Positions 16,003 to 23,604 of a stretch of 64,000 nt of DNA are shown here, piece by piece; position 1 is the first letter of the stretch; every line of letters starts with the position of its first letter. Under the pieces are notes generated by a model, which saw nothing but the letters and a program-made list of their open reading frames with translations, did not search any database and was not told the origin of the DNA. The stretch covers positions 124,001-188,000 of the forward strand of contig DATGMF010000074.1 of NCBI GenBank assembly GCA_035293765.1. Reading direction: 5' to 3'. Origin of the DNA: DASRHT01 sp035293765. Its GTDB lineage: Bacteria; Chloroflexota; Ktedonobacteria; Ktedonobacterales; Ktedonobacteraceae. The position numbers and the translations under genes are program-made.

Positions 16003-17163
16003 TTGGATACAACGTCCGATACTGAGAAACAGATGGTTGTCGCGGAGGTGCGCCGCTTCGTTGATCGCGAAGTGATCCCGGTGGCGCATGACCTGGAGAA
16101 GCACGATAGCTATCCTGTTGAGCTGGTGAATAAGCTCAAGGAGTTGGGCATCTTCAGCGCCACCATTCCCGAAGCTTATGGCGGGCTTGGCTTCGATTTC
16201 AGCACCTATGTGCAGATCGTGGAGGAGCTTTCGCGCGGCTGGATGAGCCTGAGCGGCATCGTCAATACCCATGTGCTGGTGGCGCATATGATCAACACCT
16301 TTGGCACCGAGGAGCAGCGCCGCCGCTTCTTGCCCATCATGGCAGAAGGCGATAAGCGCGGCGGGCTCTGTCTCTCGGAGGCCGATGCCGGCAGCGATGT
16401 GCAGTCTATCGCGATGACCGCCACGCGCGACGGGGATGATTACCTGCTCAACGGCTCCAAACTCTGGGTGACGAATGGCGTCAACGCCAGTATTTTCGCC
16501 GTTCTGGCCCGCACCGATCTCGCTGCGCGTCCTCCTTATAAAGGGATGAGTCTATTTCTGGTCGAAAAGGGCACGCCCGGCTTGAGCGTGGGGCGCACCT
16601 TTGAGAAGCTGGGCTATAAGGGCGTCGATACCGCCGAACTGATCTTTGAGCAGGCCCGCGTGCCCGTCGCTAACCTGCTCGGAGGCGTCGAAGGCGAGGG
16701 CTTCAAACACGCGATGGGCGGTCTGGAAGTCGGGCGCATCAATGTCTCGGCCCGCGCTATCGGCGTTGCCCAGGCTGCCTTTAACGACTCGATCAAATAC
16801 GCGCAGCAACGCGTTACCTTTGGCAAACCCATTGCAGAGCACCAGGCGATCCAGATCAAACTGGCCGATATGGCAACCAAGATCGAGGCCGCTCGCCTGT
16901 TGTTGCAGAAGGCCGCCGCCAAGAAGGATCGGGGCGAACGCTGCGATCTGGAGGCTGGCATGGCAAAACTTTTTGCTTCTGAGACGTGCCAGGAAGTGAC
17001 TCTGGAGGCCATGCGCATCCACGGCGGCTTTGGCTATACAAAGGATTTCAATGTCGAGCGGTACTATCGCGACGCGCCTTTTATGCTGGTGGGCGAGGGG
17101 ACCAGCGAGATCCAGCGCCTGATCATTGCGCGCCAGCTATTGCAAAAACATGGGCTTGAATAG
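16003..17163 (+). CDS. acyl-CoA dehydrogenase
   Basis: A 386-residue flavoenzyme that oxidises an acyl-CoA to the 2-enoyl-CoA. FAD/substrate motif CLSEADAGSDVQSI (about residues 124-137), the RVTFGKPIAEHQAIQ region, RIHGGFGYTKDFNVERYYRD and the C-terminal VGEGTSEIQRLII with the catalytic Glu position are all seen. Start is a TTG with AGGAAGGG upstream; no ATG fits the domain start. It is too short for methylsuccinyl-CoA dehydrogenase of the ethylmalonyl-CoA pathway. With the MaoC and CitE genes it can oxidise, hydrate and cleave a branched or dicarboxylic acyl-CoA. Substrate not determined. Confidence 0.9.
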   Translation: MDTTSDTEKQMVVAEVRRFVDREVIPVAHDLEKHDSYPVELVNKLKELGIFSATIPEAYGGLGFDFSTYVQIVEELSRGWMSLSGIVNTHVLVAHMINTFGTEEQRRRFLPIMAEGDKRGGLCLSEADAGSDVQSIAMTATRDGDDYLLNGSKLWVTNGVNASIFAVLARTDLAARPPYKGMSLFLVEKGTPGLSVGRTFEKLGYKGVDTAELIFEQARVPVANLLGGVEGEGFKHAMGGLEVGRINVSARAIGVAQAAFNDSIKYAQQRVTFGKPIAEHQAIQIKLADMATKIEAARLLLQKAAAKKDRGERCDLEAGMAKLFASETCQEVTLEAMRIHGGFGYTKDFNVERYYRDAPFMLVGEGTSEIQRLIIARQLLQKHGLE

Positions 17164-17175
17164 AGAGGGGTCAAG

Positions 17176-17691
17176 ATGCAATTTGGTCGTTGTTTTGAAG
17201 AATTTGAGATCGGAGCGATCTATAAACACTGGCCCGGTCGCACCATCACCGAGTACGATGATACGCTCTTCTGTATGCTCACGATGAATCATCACCCGTT
17301 ACATATCGATGCCAACTACGCGGAAGGTACGCAGTTCAAACAGCGTCTCGTCGTGGGGACGCTGGTCTTTAGCATTGCGCTGGGCATGTCCGTCGAGGAT
17401 GTGAGCGGCAAGGCTATCGCCAATCTCGAATTCGAGAATGTCAAGCACATCGGCCCGACCTTTCACGGCGATACCATTTATGCCGAGACAAAGGTGCTCG
17501 ATAAAAAGCTGTCGAGCAGCAAGCCCGACCGCGGCATTGTGACGGTCGAGACCATCGCGTATAACCAGCGCGGCGAGACCGTGCTATCGTTTAAGCGGCG
17601 TGTGATGGTGCCAACACTGGCGTCTGACGCCATTCAGCAGCGGGCCTGGGAAGAGAAGACGGAGCGACGCCGCAAGAGTACGCAGCTATGA
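17176..17691 (+). CDS. MaoC-family (R)-specific enoyl-CoA hydratase
   Basis: A 171-residue hot-dog protein with the hydratase-2 pattern: ITEYDDTLFCMLTMNHHPLH (catalytic Asp and His region, residues about 25-44), then YAEGTQFKQRLVVGTLVFSI. This matches MaoC-like enzymes related to mesaconyl-CoA hydratases. It would add water to the enoyl-CoA made by the dehydrogenase 12 bases upstream and hand the 3-hydroxyacyl-CoA to the lyase 7 bases downstream. GAGGGG precedes the ATG. Confidence 0.88.
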   Translation: MQFGRCFEEFEIGAIYKHWPGRTITEYDDTLFCMLTMNHHPLHIDANYAEGTQFKQRLVVGTLVFSIALGMSVEDVSGKAIANLEFENVKHIGPTFHGDTIYAETKVLDKKLSSSKPDRGIVTVETIAYNQRGETVLSFKRRVMVPTLASDAIQQRAWEEKTERRRKSTQL

Positions 17692-17698
17692 AAGGATT

Positions 17699-18601
17699 AT
17701 GATGCGTTTAAGACGATCTGAATTATCAACACCGGCCAGCAACGAACGTATGATGGAGAAGGCCGCAGGCAGCAGCGCCGACCTGCTATTTCTTGACCTG
17801 GAAGATTCGGTCTCGCCCAACGAAAAGGTGGCATCAAGGGCGAAGGTCGTCAGGGCGCTCAAAACGCTGGACTGGGGCAAGAAGACGCGCGCCTACCGCA
17901 TCAACGCGCTGGACACGGAATATGCTTATCAGGATATTATTTCGGTAGTGGAGGAAGCGGGCGAGTACGTGGATGTGATCATCGTGCCCAAAGTCAAGTC
18001 CGCCCGCGAGGTCTGGTGGGTTGATACGCTGCTGACGCAGATAGAGAAGCGACTGAACCTGTCCAAACGCATCGGGCTGGAAGTTCTGATCGAGGAGGTG
18101 GAGGCGATCATCCATATCGAAGAGATCGCGCTTGCCAGCCCGCGCCTGGAAGCATTGATATTTGGTCCCGCCGACTATAGCGCCTCTCAGGGAATGGATA
18201 GCAGGGTCATCGAGGGCCATCTTGACGAATATCCGGGCGATCCCTGGCATTATGCGCGCAATAGAATCGCCATCGCCGCTCGCATGGCCGGCCTCGATGC
18301 GATAGATGGAGCCTTCCCCGACTTCAAAAATCTCGATGGTTATCGCAGAGAATGTGTACGTGCGCGCGTACTGGGCTTTGCGGGCAAGTGGGCCATTCAT
18401 CCCAACCAGATTACCATCGCCAATCAGGTCTTCTCGCCTTCCCAAGAGGAGGTCGCGTACGCCCGCAAGCTCGATGCCGCCTACGCCGAATCGCTCGCTA
18501 ACGGCCTGGGAGCGGTCGCGATAGATGGCAAGATGATCGATGTCGCGGTCGTTCGCAGCCTGCGCAACGTGATTCAAAAGGCGGAACTGATCGGGATGTG
18601 A
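17699..18601 (+). CDS. CitE-like CoA-ester lyase (HpcH/HpaI aldolase family)
   Basis: A 300-residue TIM-barrel lyase: LRRSELSTPASNERMMEKA, LLFLDLEDSVSPNEK (Mg-binding acids), VIIVPKVKSA, LEVLIEEVEAI (metal Glu) and FGPADYSASQ. The family cleaves 3-hydroxyacyl-CoAs such as malyl-, citramalyl- or 3-hydroxy-3-methylglutaryl-CoA. The gene order dehydrogenase-MaoC-CitE resembles the Mycobacterium tuberculosis fadE19-Rv2499c-Rv2498c cluster, tied to branched acyl-CoA breakdown; similar function here is inference. Two ATGs in tandem (17699, 17702) are both possible; the second has better Shine-Dalgarno spacing. Confidence 0.88.
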   Translation: MMRLRRSELSTPASNERMMEKAAGSSADLLFLDLEDSVSPNEKVASRAKVVRALKTLDWGKKTRAYRINALDTEYAYQDIISVVEEAGEYVDVIIVPKVKSAREVWWVDTLLTQIEKRLNLSKRIGLEVLIEEVEAIIHIEEIALASPRLEALIFGPADYSASQGMDSRVIEGHLDEYPGDPWHYARNRIAIAARMAGLDAIDGAFPDFKNLDGYRRECVRARVLGFAGKWAIHPNQITIANQVFSPSQEEVAYARKLDAAYAESLANGLGAVAIDGKMIDVAVVRSLRNVIQKAELIGM

Positions 18602-18623
18602 TTGTTTTGCCCTGATGATGCCC

Positions 18624-18663
18624 AAAAACCGCAGAGAAGGTATCAGTCTTCTCTGCGGTTTTT
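18624..18663 (+). terminator. strong intrinsic terminator after the CoA-ester operon
   Basis: AAAAACCGCAGAGAAG (18624-18639) pairs perfectly with 18648-18663 across an 8-base loop and the stem ends in TTTTT, so it works as a terminator on either strand. Confidence 0.92.
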
Positions 18664-18804
18664 AATGTTGCTGTGATGAAGAAAGCTTGATGATGAAGTC
18701 AATTGTATTGGTAACTATCTGTTGTGATTGCAGTTACGGTAGATATATAAGTTTATTCTGTTCCATCAACATCGATGTACTTTGAAATGTTCCGCGTTAG
18801 GGCA

Positions 18805-18833
18805 GGGGTAGAGGCAATCCCTTGTGGTTGCCC
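18805..18833 (+). repeat. interspersed repeat, GGGGCAATCCCT type
   Basis: A degenerate copy of the family seen at 31751, 51406, 51461 and 59600: GGCAATCCCTTGTGGTTGCCC forms a small GGCAA/TTGCC hairpin. It lies in the leader of the first WxL-like gene. Confidence 0.6.
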
Positions 18834-18885
18834 AGCGCCAACAGAACGCAGAATCGAAATAACCAAGAAGAAAAGAGGCGTCTCA

Positions 18886-19518
18886 ATGCGCTTGCAAAAA
18901 TATCTGGCTCTTAAATTATGCTCAAGCTTTCTGCTCATGAGTGTTCTGGGGATGACGACGCTCTTGCTGAGCAACGGAACTCAGGCGGCTACCTGCTCAT
19001 TTACCCCTTGCACCTTGAATGCCAATGTCGCTTTTACCGTTGCCAGTTCAACCTTAACTTCGTCAGTTTCTACTCCTGTAGTCAATGGGGGCCATCCCAT
19101 CATCTTGACTGGACACGATCAGACGATTGGCTTTACCTTTGTCGTTGGTGTTAATGATGCTCGTGGTAATGGCGCGGGCTGGAGGGTAACGGCCAGTAGC
19201 CCGGGATTGAATATCAAGGTGTCCGGTCCCAGTGGTCCGGTGATTGTCAATGAGCCTTTTAAGCTTTCGACTTCTATCATACCGCCAATCGTGGTGACCT
19301 GTCAGAGTGACTCGACCTGTAGCCCCGTCAGCGGTCTGGCCCGTCCACCGGTAGCTGGTAGCCTGGCTACGCCGCTCATTCTGGAGAGCGCTCCTCTGGG
19401 TCAGGGTCTCGGCGCTTTCAATATTACCACTAACGGCCAGTTTTTCCTGCCTGGTAATACCCTGCCGGGCAATAGCTATGCTGCGACTGTGACGGTTGTG
19501 GTGGCGAATACGCCGTAA
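18886..19518 (+). CDS. secreted WxL-like surface protein 1
   Basis: A 210-residue exported protein. The signal peptide is residues 1-36 (hydrophobic LKLCSSFLLMSVLGMTTLLL, cleavage after TQA). The mature part shows the features of WxL domains: ILTGHDQTIGFTFVVGVNDARG, then GWRVTASSPG (the first W-x-L-like motif) and a C-terminal beta strand YAATVTVVVANTP where canonical proteins have a second Trp. ATG 18886 is chosen because the signal peptide begins there with AAGAGG upstream; the longer reading runs through an interspersed repeat. WxL proteins of Firmicutes bind peptidoglycan non-covalently and work with DUF916 proteins, one of which follows. Confidence 0.72.
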   Translation: MRLQKYLALKLCSSFLLMSVLGMTTLLLSNGTQAATCSFTPCTLNANVAFTVASSTLTSSVSTPVVNGGHPIILTGHDQTIGFTFVVGVNDARGNGAGWRVTASSPGLNIKVSGPSGPVIVNEPFKLSTSIIPPIVVTCQSDSTCSPVSGLARPPVAGSLATPLILESAPLGQGLGAFNITTNGQFFLPGNTLPGNSYAATVTVVVANTP

Positions 19519-19618
19519 GCTGTTCTGGCTCTTTCACGGGTTGATGGATCGATGGAGAAAGGGAGAGCAATGTTTACAGAGCTCTCACCTTTCCAGGATT
19601 ATGGAGGAGAGAATTAGG

Positions 19619-20707
19619 ATGAGGTGGTTACTGGGGTTCCCTCATAAGGCTGGTGGGTGGCGTTATATACATATGCTCATTCCGGCTATCTTGTTAATAA
19701 ATATTTTGGGCGTAGTTTCTGCTCATGCGGCGGGAGGCGGCCCCAACTTTAGCCTGCAACCGGTCTATTATGACCCTGCGGACCCGGTCTCTGCATCATA
19801 TTTTGTCTTTCATGGTCATCCTGCAATGCAAGTGCGTAATAGCGTGCGTGTGAGCAACATCGGCGCCGCTGCGGGAATGGTCAGCCTTTATCCGGTGGAT
19901 GCGTTTACCTCCGATTTAAGTGGCACCTCCTTTCGCCCTCATAGTGCGCCGCTGCGTGACGTGGGGGCCTGGACCGTGCTAAGCCGGAGTATATTCACCC
20001 TTGCTCCAGGACAAAGCGCAGTGGTGCCGTTTCAAGTTGCTATTCCTGATCATGTACGTCCAGGGCAGCATGTTGGCGGTATCGTCGCGGAAAATATGAC
20101 AGTGCAGGACGCAACCCCTGGCAATTTACAAATTGCGGTGCAGCAGCTTACCATTGTGGCGGTGATGGTCAGCCTGCCTGGCCCACAGACGGAAGCGTTG
20201 GCTGTGTCGGGCGTTGGCAATGATCAGGCGAGCCAGTTTCAACGCTTGCTCATCGGATTGCGCAATACAGGCAATATGCTGCTACAACCGTCGGGCAGCC
20301 TGAAAATTTTTGATCTCACTGGCAATCTTTTGCAGGATATACCGTTAAAGCTGGATACTATCCTACCTCAGGATGCTATTGACTATCCCGTCTATATTCT
20401 TCACCGCGCCCTGCCCTTGGGGGAATATAGAGCTGACCTGTCATTGACCTATGGACACGACCATGCCCTGATGTATGCAACATTCTTCGCTATTAGCCCA
20501 TCGCCTTCTACGGAAGGCGGGTTTCCTGATCTGATTACCGCCAGACCGGCGCAGTTTTTGAGTCAGTTAGCGCTCTGGCAGTATGTGGGGGGCGGTTTGA
20601 TCCTCTTACTACTGGTAAGCATTGTGAGTTGCTGGCTATTTAGCCGTTATAGAACGGTGAAGCGCGTAAAGCAGCAGGCACGGCAGAGAGTACGAGTCAA
20701 ACCCTGA
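19619..20707 (+). CDS. DUF916 (WxL-interacting) membrane-anchored protein 1
   Basis: A 362-residue protein with a signal peptide (IHMLIPAILLINILGVVSAH, ending AHA), a DUF916 peptidoglycan-type domain (FSLQPVYYDPADPVSASYFV, VRVSNIGAAAGMVSLYPVDA, GAWTVLSRSIFTLAPGQSAV, VRPGQHVGGIVAENM), a DUF3324-like second Ig-type domain, then a C-terminal membrane helix (GGGLILLLLVSIVSCWLF) and a basic tail. This is the layout of WxL-interacting proteins of Gram-positives. ATG 19619 has GGAGGAGA 9 bases upstream and opens the signal peptide. It sits between two WxL-like genes on the same strand. Confidence 0.85.
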   Translation: MRWLLGFPHKAGGWRYIHMLIPAILLINILGVVSAHAAGGGPNFSLQPVYYDPADPVSASYFVFHGHPAMQVRNSVRVSNIGAAAGMVSLYPVDAFTSDLSGTSFRPHSAPLRDVGAWTVLSRSIFTLAPGQSAVVPFQVAIPDHVRPGQHVGGIVAENMTVQDATPGNLQIAVQQLTIVAVMVSLPGPQTEALAVSGVGNDQASQFQRLLIGLRNTGNMLLQPSGSLKIFDLTGNLLQDIPLKLDTILPQDAIDYPVYILHRALPLGEYRADLSLTYGHDHALMYATFFAISPSPSTEGGFPDLITARPAQFLSQLALWQYVGGGLILLLLVSIVSCWLFSRYRTVKRVKQQARQRVRVKP

Positions 20708-20746
20708 AGCGTCAAGGAGAAATGTACTAAAGGAGATTTGCGTTTT

Positions 20747-21352
20747 ATGCAGACATATAAGAATCGTATTGTCAGACGCTGGACCCGGCTTCTGTTGCTG
20801 GGATGCATAGTCTTAGTTTTAATGAGCATTAACATCAACGCAGCCTTTGCCAGTTCATGTACTGCCAATCCAAGCTGTAGCGTCCCGCTCAGAGTGAGTG
20901 TGACGCTCACACCTGGTATGTTAAGCGCGAGCCTGGGTGCGGTGATGTTTCCGGGCGGTTCGGCCATTGTTCTCAACGGCCATGACCAGGCGATTACGTA
21001 CCTACTGCCCATTTTTGTTAATGATAGTCGTGGCACGGGCGTGGGCTGGAAGGTCTCTATCATCTCTACAGTCTTCTCAACCGGCCCTTTCGGGCATACC
21101 TTGCCTGCTAAGGCTACCTTTGTCATCGCCAATAGCATCACCTGCTTAACGATCTGCTCGCCCGTCAATCCTCCCAATGTCGGCCCTCTACCAGCCGGCT
21201 TCGCAACGCCTTTGGTATTGGAGGATGCCACTCATGGGCAGGGGATGGGCAGCTATCAGCTCACCCCAACATTTAAGACCACCATACCTGCCAGCGCTTT
21301 TGCCGGAACGTATAAAAGCACATTCACCGTCATCGTCGCCGCAACCCCATAA
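20747..21352 (+). CDS. secreted WxL-like surface protein 2
   Basis: A 201-residue exported protein with a signal peptide (TRLLLLGCIVLVLMSINI, cleavage after AFA). The mature domain parallels protein 1: AIVLNGHDQAITYLLPIFVNDSRG, GWKVSIIS, PLVLEDATHGQGMGSYQLTP and the last strand YKSTFTVIVAATP. AAGGAG is 10 bases before ATG 20747. It follows the first DUF916 gene by 39 bases and ends the plus-strand part of the cluster. Confidence 0.72.
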   Translation: MQTYKNRIVRRWTRLLLLGCIVLVLMSININAAFASSCTANPSCSVPLRVSVTLTPGMLSASLGAVMFPGGSAIVLNGHDQAITYLLPIFVNDSRGTGVGWKVSIISTVFSTGPFGHTLPAKATFVIANSITCLTICSPVNPPNVGPLPAGFATPLVLEDATHGQGMGSYQLTPTFKTTIPASAFAGTYKSTFTVIVAATP

Positions 21353-21426
21353 TCCCACAACGAGCCATCCCTCATAAGATAAGCCAGGGGGACGGCGCAA
21401 TCTTGCCAAAAATGCTCGTAACGCCG

Positions 21427-21698
21427 TGGCGACAAGATTGATCGCGTCCAATGTATTGCCATCCCTTACCCTGGATCGCCCCAACCCCCATCAGGGCAAA
21501 CGCGGGGTCTCTACGTCTCCGTCCAACATTGCGGACACCGTTCGGATGCATTCCAGGGAAGATGCGATGCTGGGTGGTCGGTAGGGGCAAGGGGCGGCGC
21601 GAGGATTGGGTGGGGTCTGGCGCTTGCCCTGGGACGGGAGCGATGTCTGGGGATGTATATGCGCTAAATCGGACGCGATATAATCGGGTCGGTACGGT
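21427..21698. repeat. MITE-like element with inverted ends (GATCGCGTCCAA family)
   Basis: The gap 21353-21787 between convergent surface-protein operons has no gene. Near its left side lies GATTGATCGCGTCCAATGTA and near its right side the inverted form, CTAAATCGGACGCGATATAA followed by TCGGGTCGGTACGG. Between them is GC-rich sequence with two short GGGCAA/TTGCCC type arms. The same inverted-end arrangement occurs at 26896-27359 and 34244-34478. Confidence 0.6.
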
Positions 21699-21787
21699 GA
21701 TTTGCGGATGGGAACTTGTCCTGCTGGGGGAGTGCCCTGTATGACAACACATCCCTGCGTCGTCATATAGAACCTTTTGTATAAGCC

Positions 21788-22873
21788 TTACCGCCTGCGC
21801 ACAATACGCGCTATGCCGCCGGAGATCTTGCGTCTCCACACCAGTCCGCCCATGCAGGAGAAGAGGGCGAGGATGCCAGCGGCATAATGCCAGGGAGTCA
21901 ACTGACCGAAGAAATCGGCCAGCGTGGGTAAGGGAGCCTTAACCAGATCCTGAACCGTGCTGGCAAGCGTCGCTTTGACCGGAGGCAATGGCACAGAGAA
22001 GGCGGTCACAAAGTCCAGAACATTGTTATTCTCATATTGTAAATGCAGCTTCGCCGTGTAATTTTTGCCCAACGGGAGTGCTGTGTGCTGTATGTAGACA
22101 GGGTAATTGATGGAGGTCTGAGGCAAAAAGCCACGCATCTTGATCGCTATATTCTGGACCTGCCGCCCCTGATTGTCCAGCACTTGCAGGCTGCCAGAGG
22201 GATGAATAATTTGCGTGCCAGTGTTCCCCAGCCCCACCAGCAGCCGTTGATAGTCGCTCTTCGTATCATACTGAATACTGGTAGCCTGTAATTTTTCGAC
22301 CTGCTGACCCGGAAGATTGATAAGAGCGCCGAGAATAAGTAATGTCTGTATGCCGATATGGATGGTAGTTCCTTGCTGAGGAGATGCTGTAAATTGCGGA
22401 GGGGTCATATCTTCCGCGACAATTCCTCCCTCGTGCTGACCCGGGCGAGTATGTTGGGGAATAGTTAGTGTGAACGGAACCTCCTGGCTTTGACCAGGAT
22501 TGAGTGTAAGCTGCTGGCGGCTCAGCGCGATCCAGCTCCCCACATCGCTGCGTGGAGCAGTACGGGGTAGAAATCCTATACCGCTCGTCTGTAAGGTGGT
22601 TCCGTCAACCGGATAGAGGTTGACAGTACCTCGTGCGGTACCGGTATTTGTCACATGGATGGCATCATATAGTTTTGCGCCCGGGTGGCTATTATAGACG
22701 AAGTTGGCTCTAGCGGACCCTCTATAGATACCTTGAAAAGTTGGTTGAATACTAAAGTGTGCAATGCCTCCGCTAGCCTGGACGACCGAAATTCTCGTAG
22801 CTGCCAGCGTAACAAGGAGCATGACTATGCCTGTAAGCAAGCGCGAGAGTATTTTCTGACAGGAAATGTTCAT
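21788..22873 (-). CDS. DUF916 (WxL-interacting) membrane-anchored protein 2
   Basis: A 361-residue paralogue of the protein at 19619. Signal peptide LLTGIVMLLVTLAATRISVV, DUF916 part (FSIQPTFQGIYRGSARANFV, IHVTNTGTARGTVNLYPVDG, VGSWIALSRQQLTLNPGQSQ, TRPGQHEGGIVAEDM), a second Ig-like domain and a C-terminal membrane helix (YAAGILALFSCMGGLVW) with an Arg/Lys tail. ATG 22873 has AGGAGGT at good distance. It follows the third WxL-like gene in a minus-strand operon and faces the plus-strand copy, so the locus looks like a duplicated and inverted gene pair. Confidence 0.85.
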   Translation of the reverse strand: MNISCQKILSRLLTGIVMLLVTLAATRISVVQASGGIAHFSIQPTFQGIYRGSARANFVYNSHPGAKLYDAIHVTNTGTARGTVNLYPVDGTTLQTSGIGFLPRTAPRSDVGSWIALSRQQLTLNPGQSQEVPFTLTIPQHTRPGQHEGGIVAEDMTPPQFTASPQQGTTIHIGIQTLLILGALINLPGQQVEKLQATSIQYDTKSDYQRLLVGLGNTGTQIIHPSGSLQVLDNQGRQVQNIAIKMRGFLPQTSINYPVYIQHTALPLGKNYTAKLHLQYENNNVLDFVTAFSVPLPPVKATLASTVQDLVKAPLPTLADFFGQLTPWHYAAGILALFSCMGGLVWRRKISGGIARIVRRR

Positions 22874-22896
22874 TGCCACTTCTACCTCCTCTACAC

Positions 22897-22928
22897 AACG
22901 AGAGGGTTGTGCAAACAACCCTCTCGTT
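22897..22928 (-). promoter_or_regulatory. intercistronic hairpin in the WxL/DUF916 operon
   Basis: AACGAGAGGGTTGT (22897-22910) pairs perfectly with 22915-22928 around a GCAA loop, between the stop of the WxL-like gene and the Shine-Dalgarno of the DUF916 gene. No T-run follows on the minus strand, so partial termination or 3-prime end protection giving more of the secreted protein than of the membrane partner is the likely role. Confidence 0.65.
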
Positions 22929-22950
22929 CGCTGTACGTAAAACGCGCTGC

Positions 22951-23604
22951 TTAGTCAGCAGCGTTGACAAGAGTCAGCGTGATGGTACCTGTGTAGGTAG
23001 CAGCAGGATCGGAGGGCGTTACCTGAACGTGACCCGTAATAGTATTGACGTAATGCCCGGTAACGAGGGTGGTGCCTGTGTTATCGCCAGCCTGGATGAA
23101 GTCAGTCGATGTTGCGTTTAGATTCCCAGTTCCACCAGCAGTAACAAGGGCCGGAGCCACACAGGTTCCGGCTGTGCAGGTAGAAGTAAAACTATCCAGA
23201 GCTACCGGCAGTGTGTACGTTGTGCCGCCAACTGTTGCTTGTATTCCACTATTGGCCGAAGAAGCTTCTAACTCCCAGCCAGCTGTGGACCCACGATCAT
23301 CATTGACATAGTTCGCAAATGTGAAATTGGAGTTTTGAGTTGTGCCGTTAAGAGTAACAGCGCCCGCCGTGGTGCTGGCATCGTTGGCCAGCGTCAATGT
23401 GCCGGAGTTGACAGTGATGCTGGTGGTCATATCACAACTGGCAGAACCAGCTGTCGCATCGAAAGTCGTGCCAGCGCCATTACAAGCAGGGTTAGAAGCG
23501 AAGCTTGCCGTACTTTGCAAGCCAAAAGCTGCTGTTGCCAGGGTTGTTGCCAGCATCGCGCCAGCCGATAGACGCGCAAGACGTGTTTTGAACGAATGCA
23601 TCAT
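22951..23604 (-). CDS. secreted WxL-like surface protein 3
   Basis: A 217-residue exported protein: signal peptide RLSAGAMLATTLATAAFGLQ with cleavage near SFA; mature part rich in Thr, Ala and Ser. Shared WxL-like marks are NSNFTFANYVNDDRGSTAGW, with W-E-L at GWELEASSA (a true W-x-L), and the closing strand YTGTITLTLVNAAD. Two Cys pairs may form disulphides. It is first in the minus-strand operon with DUF916 protein 2. In Firmicutes WxL proteins coat the peptidoglycan; a surface role here is inference. Confidence 0.75.
   Translation of the reverse strand: MMHSFKTRLARLSAGAMLATTLATAAFGLQSTASFASNPACNGAGTTFDATAGSASCDMTTSITVNSGTLTLANDASTTAGAVTLNGTTQNSNFTFANYVNDDRGSTAGWELEASSANSGIQATVGGTTYTLPVALDSFTSTCTAGTCVAPALVTAGGTGNLNATSTDFIQAGDNTGTTLVTGHYVNTITGHVQVTPSDPAATYTGTITLTLVNAAD

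Noticed and set aside
16003..18601. Ethylmalonyl-CoA pathway (mcd-mch-mcl)
   Set aside because: The dehydrogenase has only 386 residues, much shorter than methylsuccinyl-CoA dehydrogenase, and crotonyl-CoA carboxylase/reductase is absent here.
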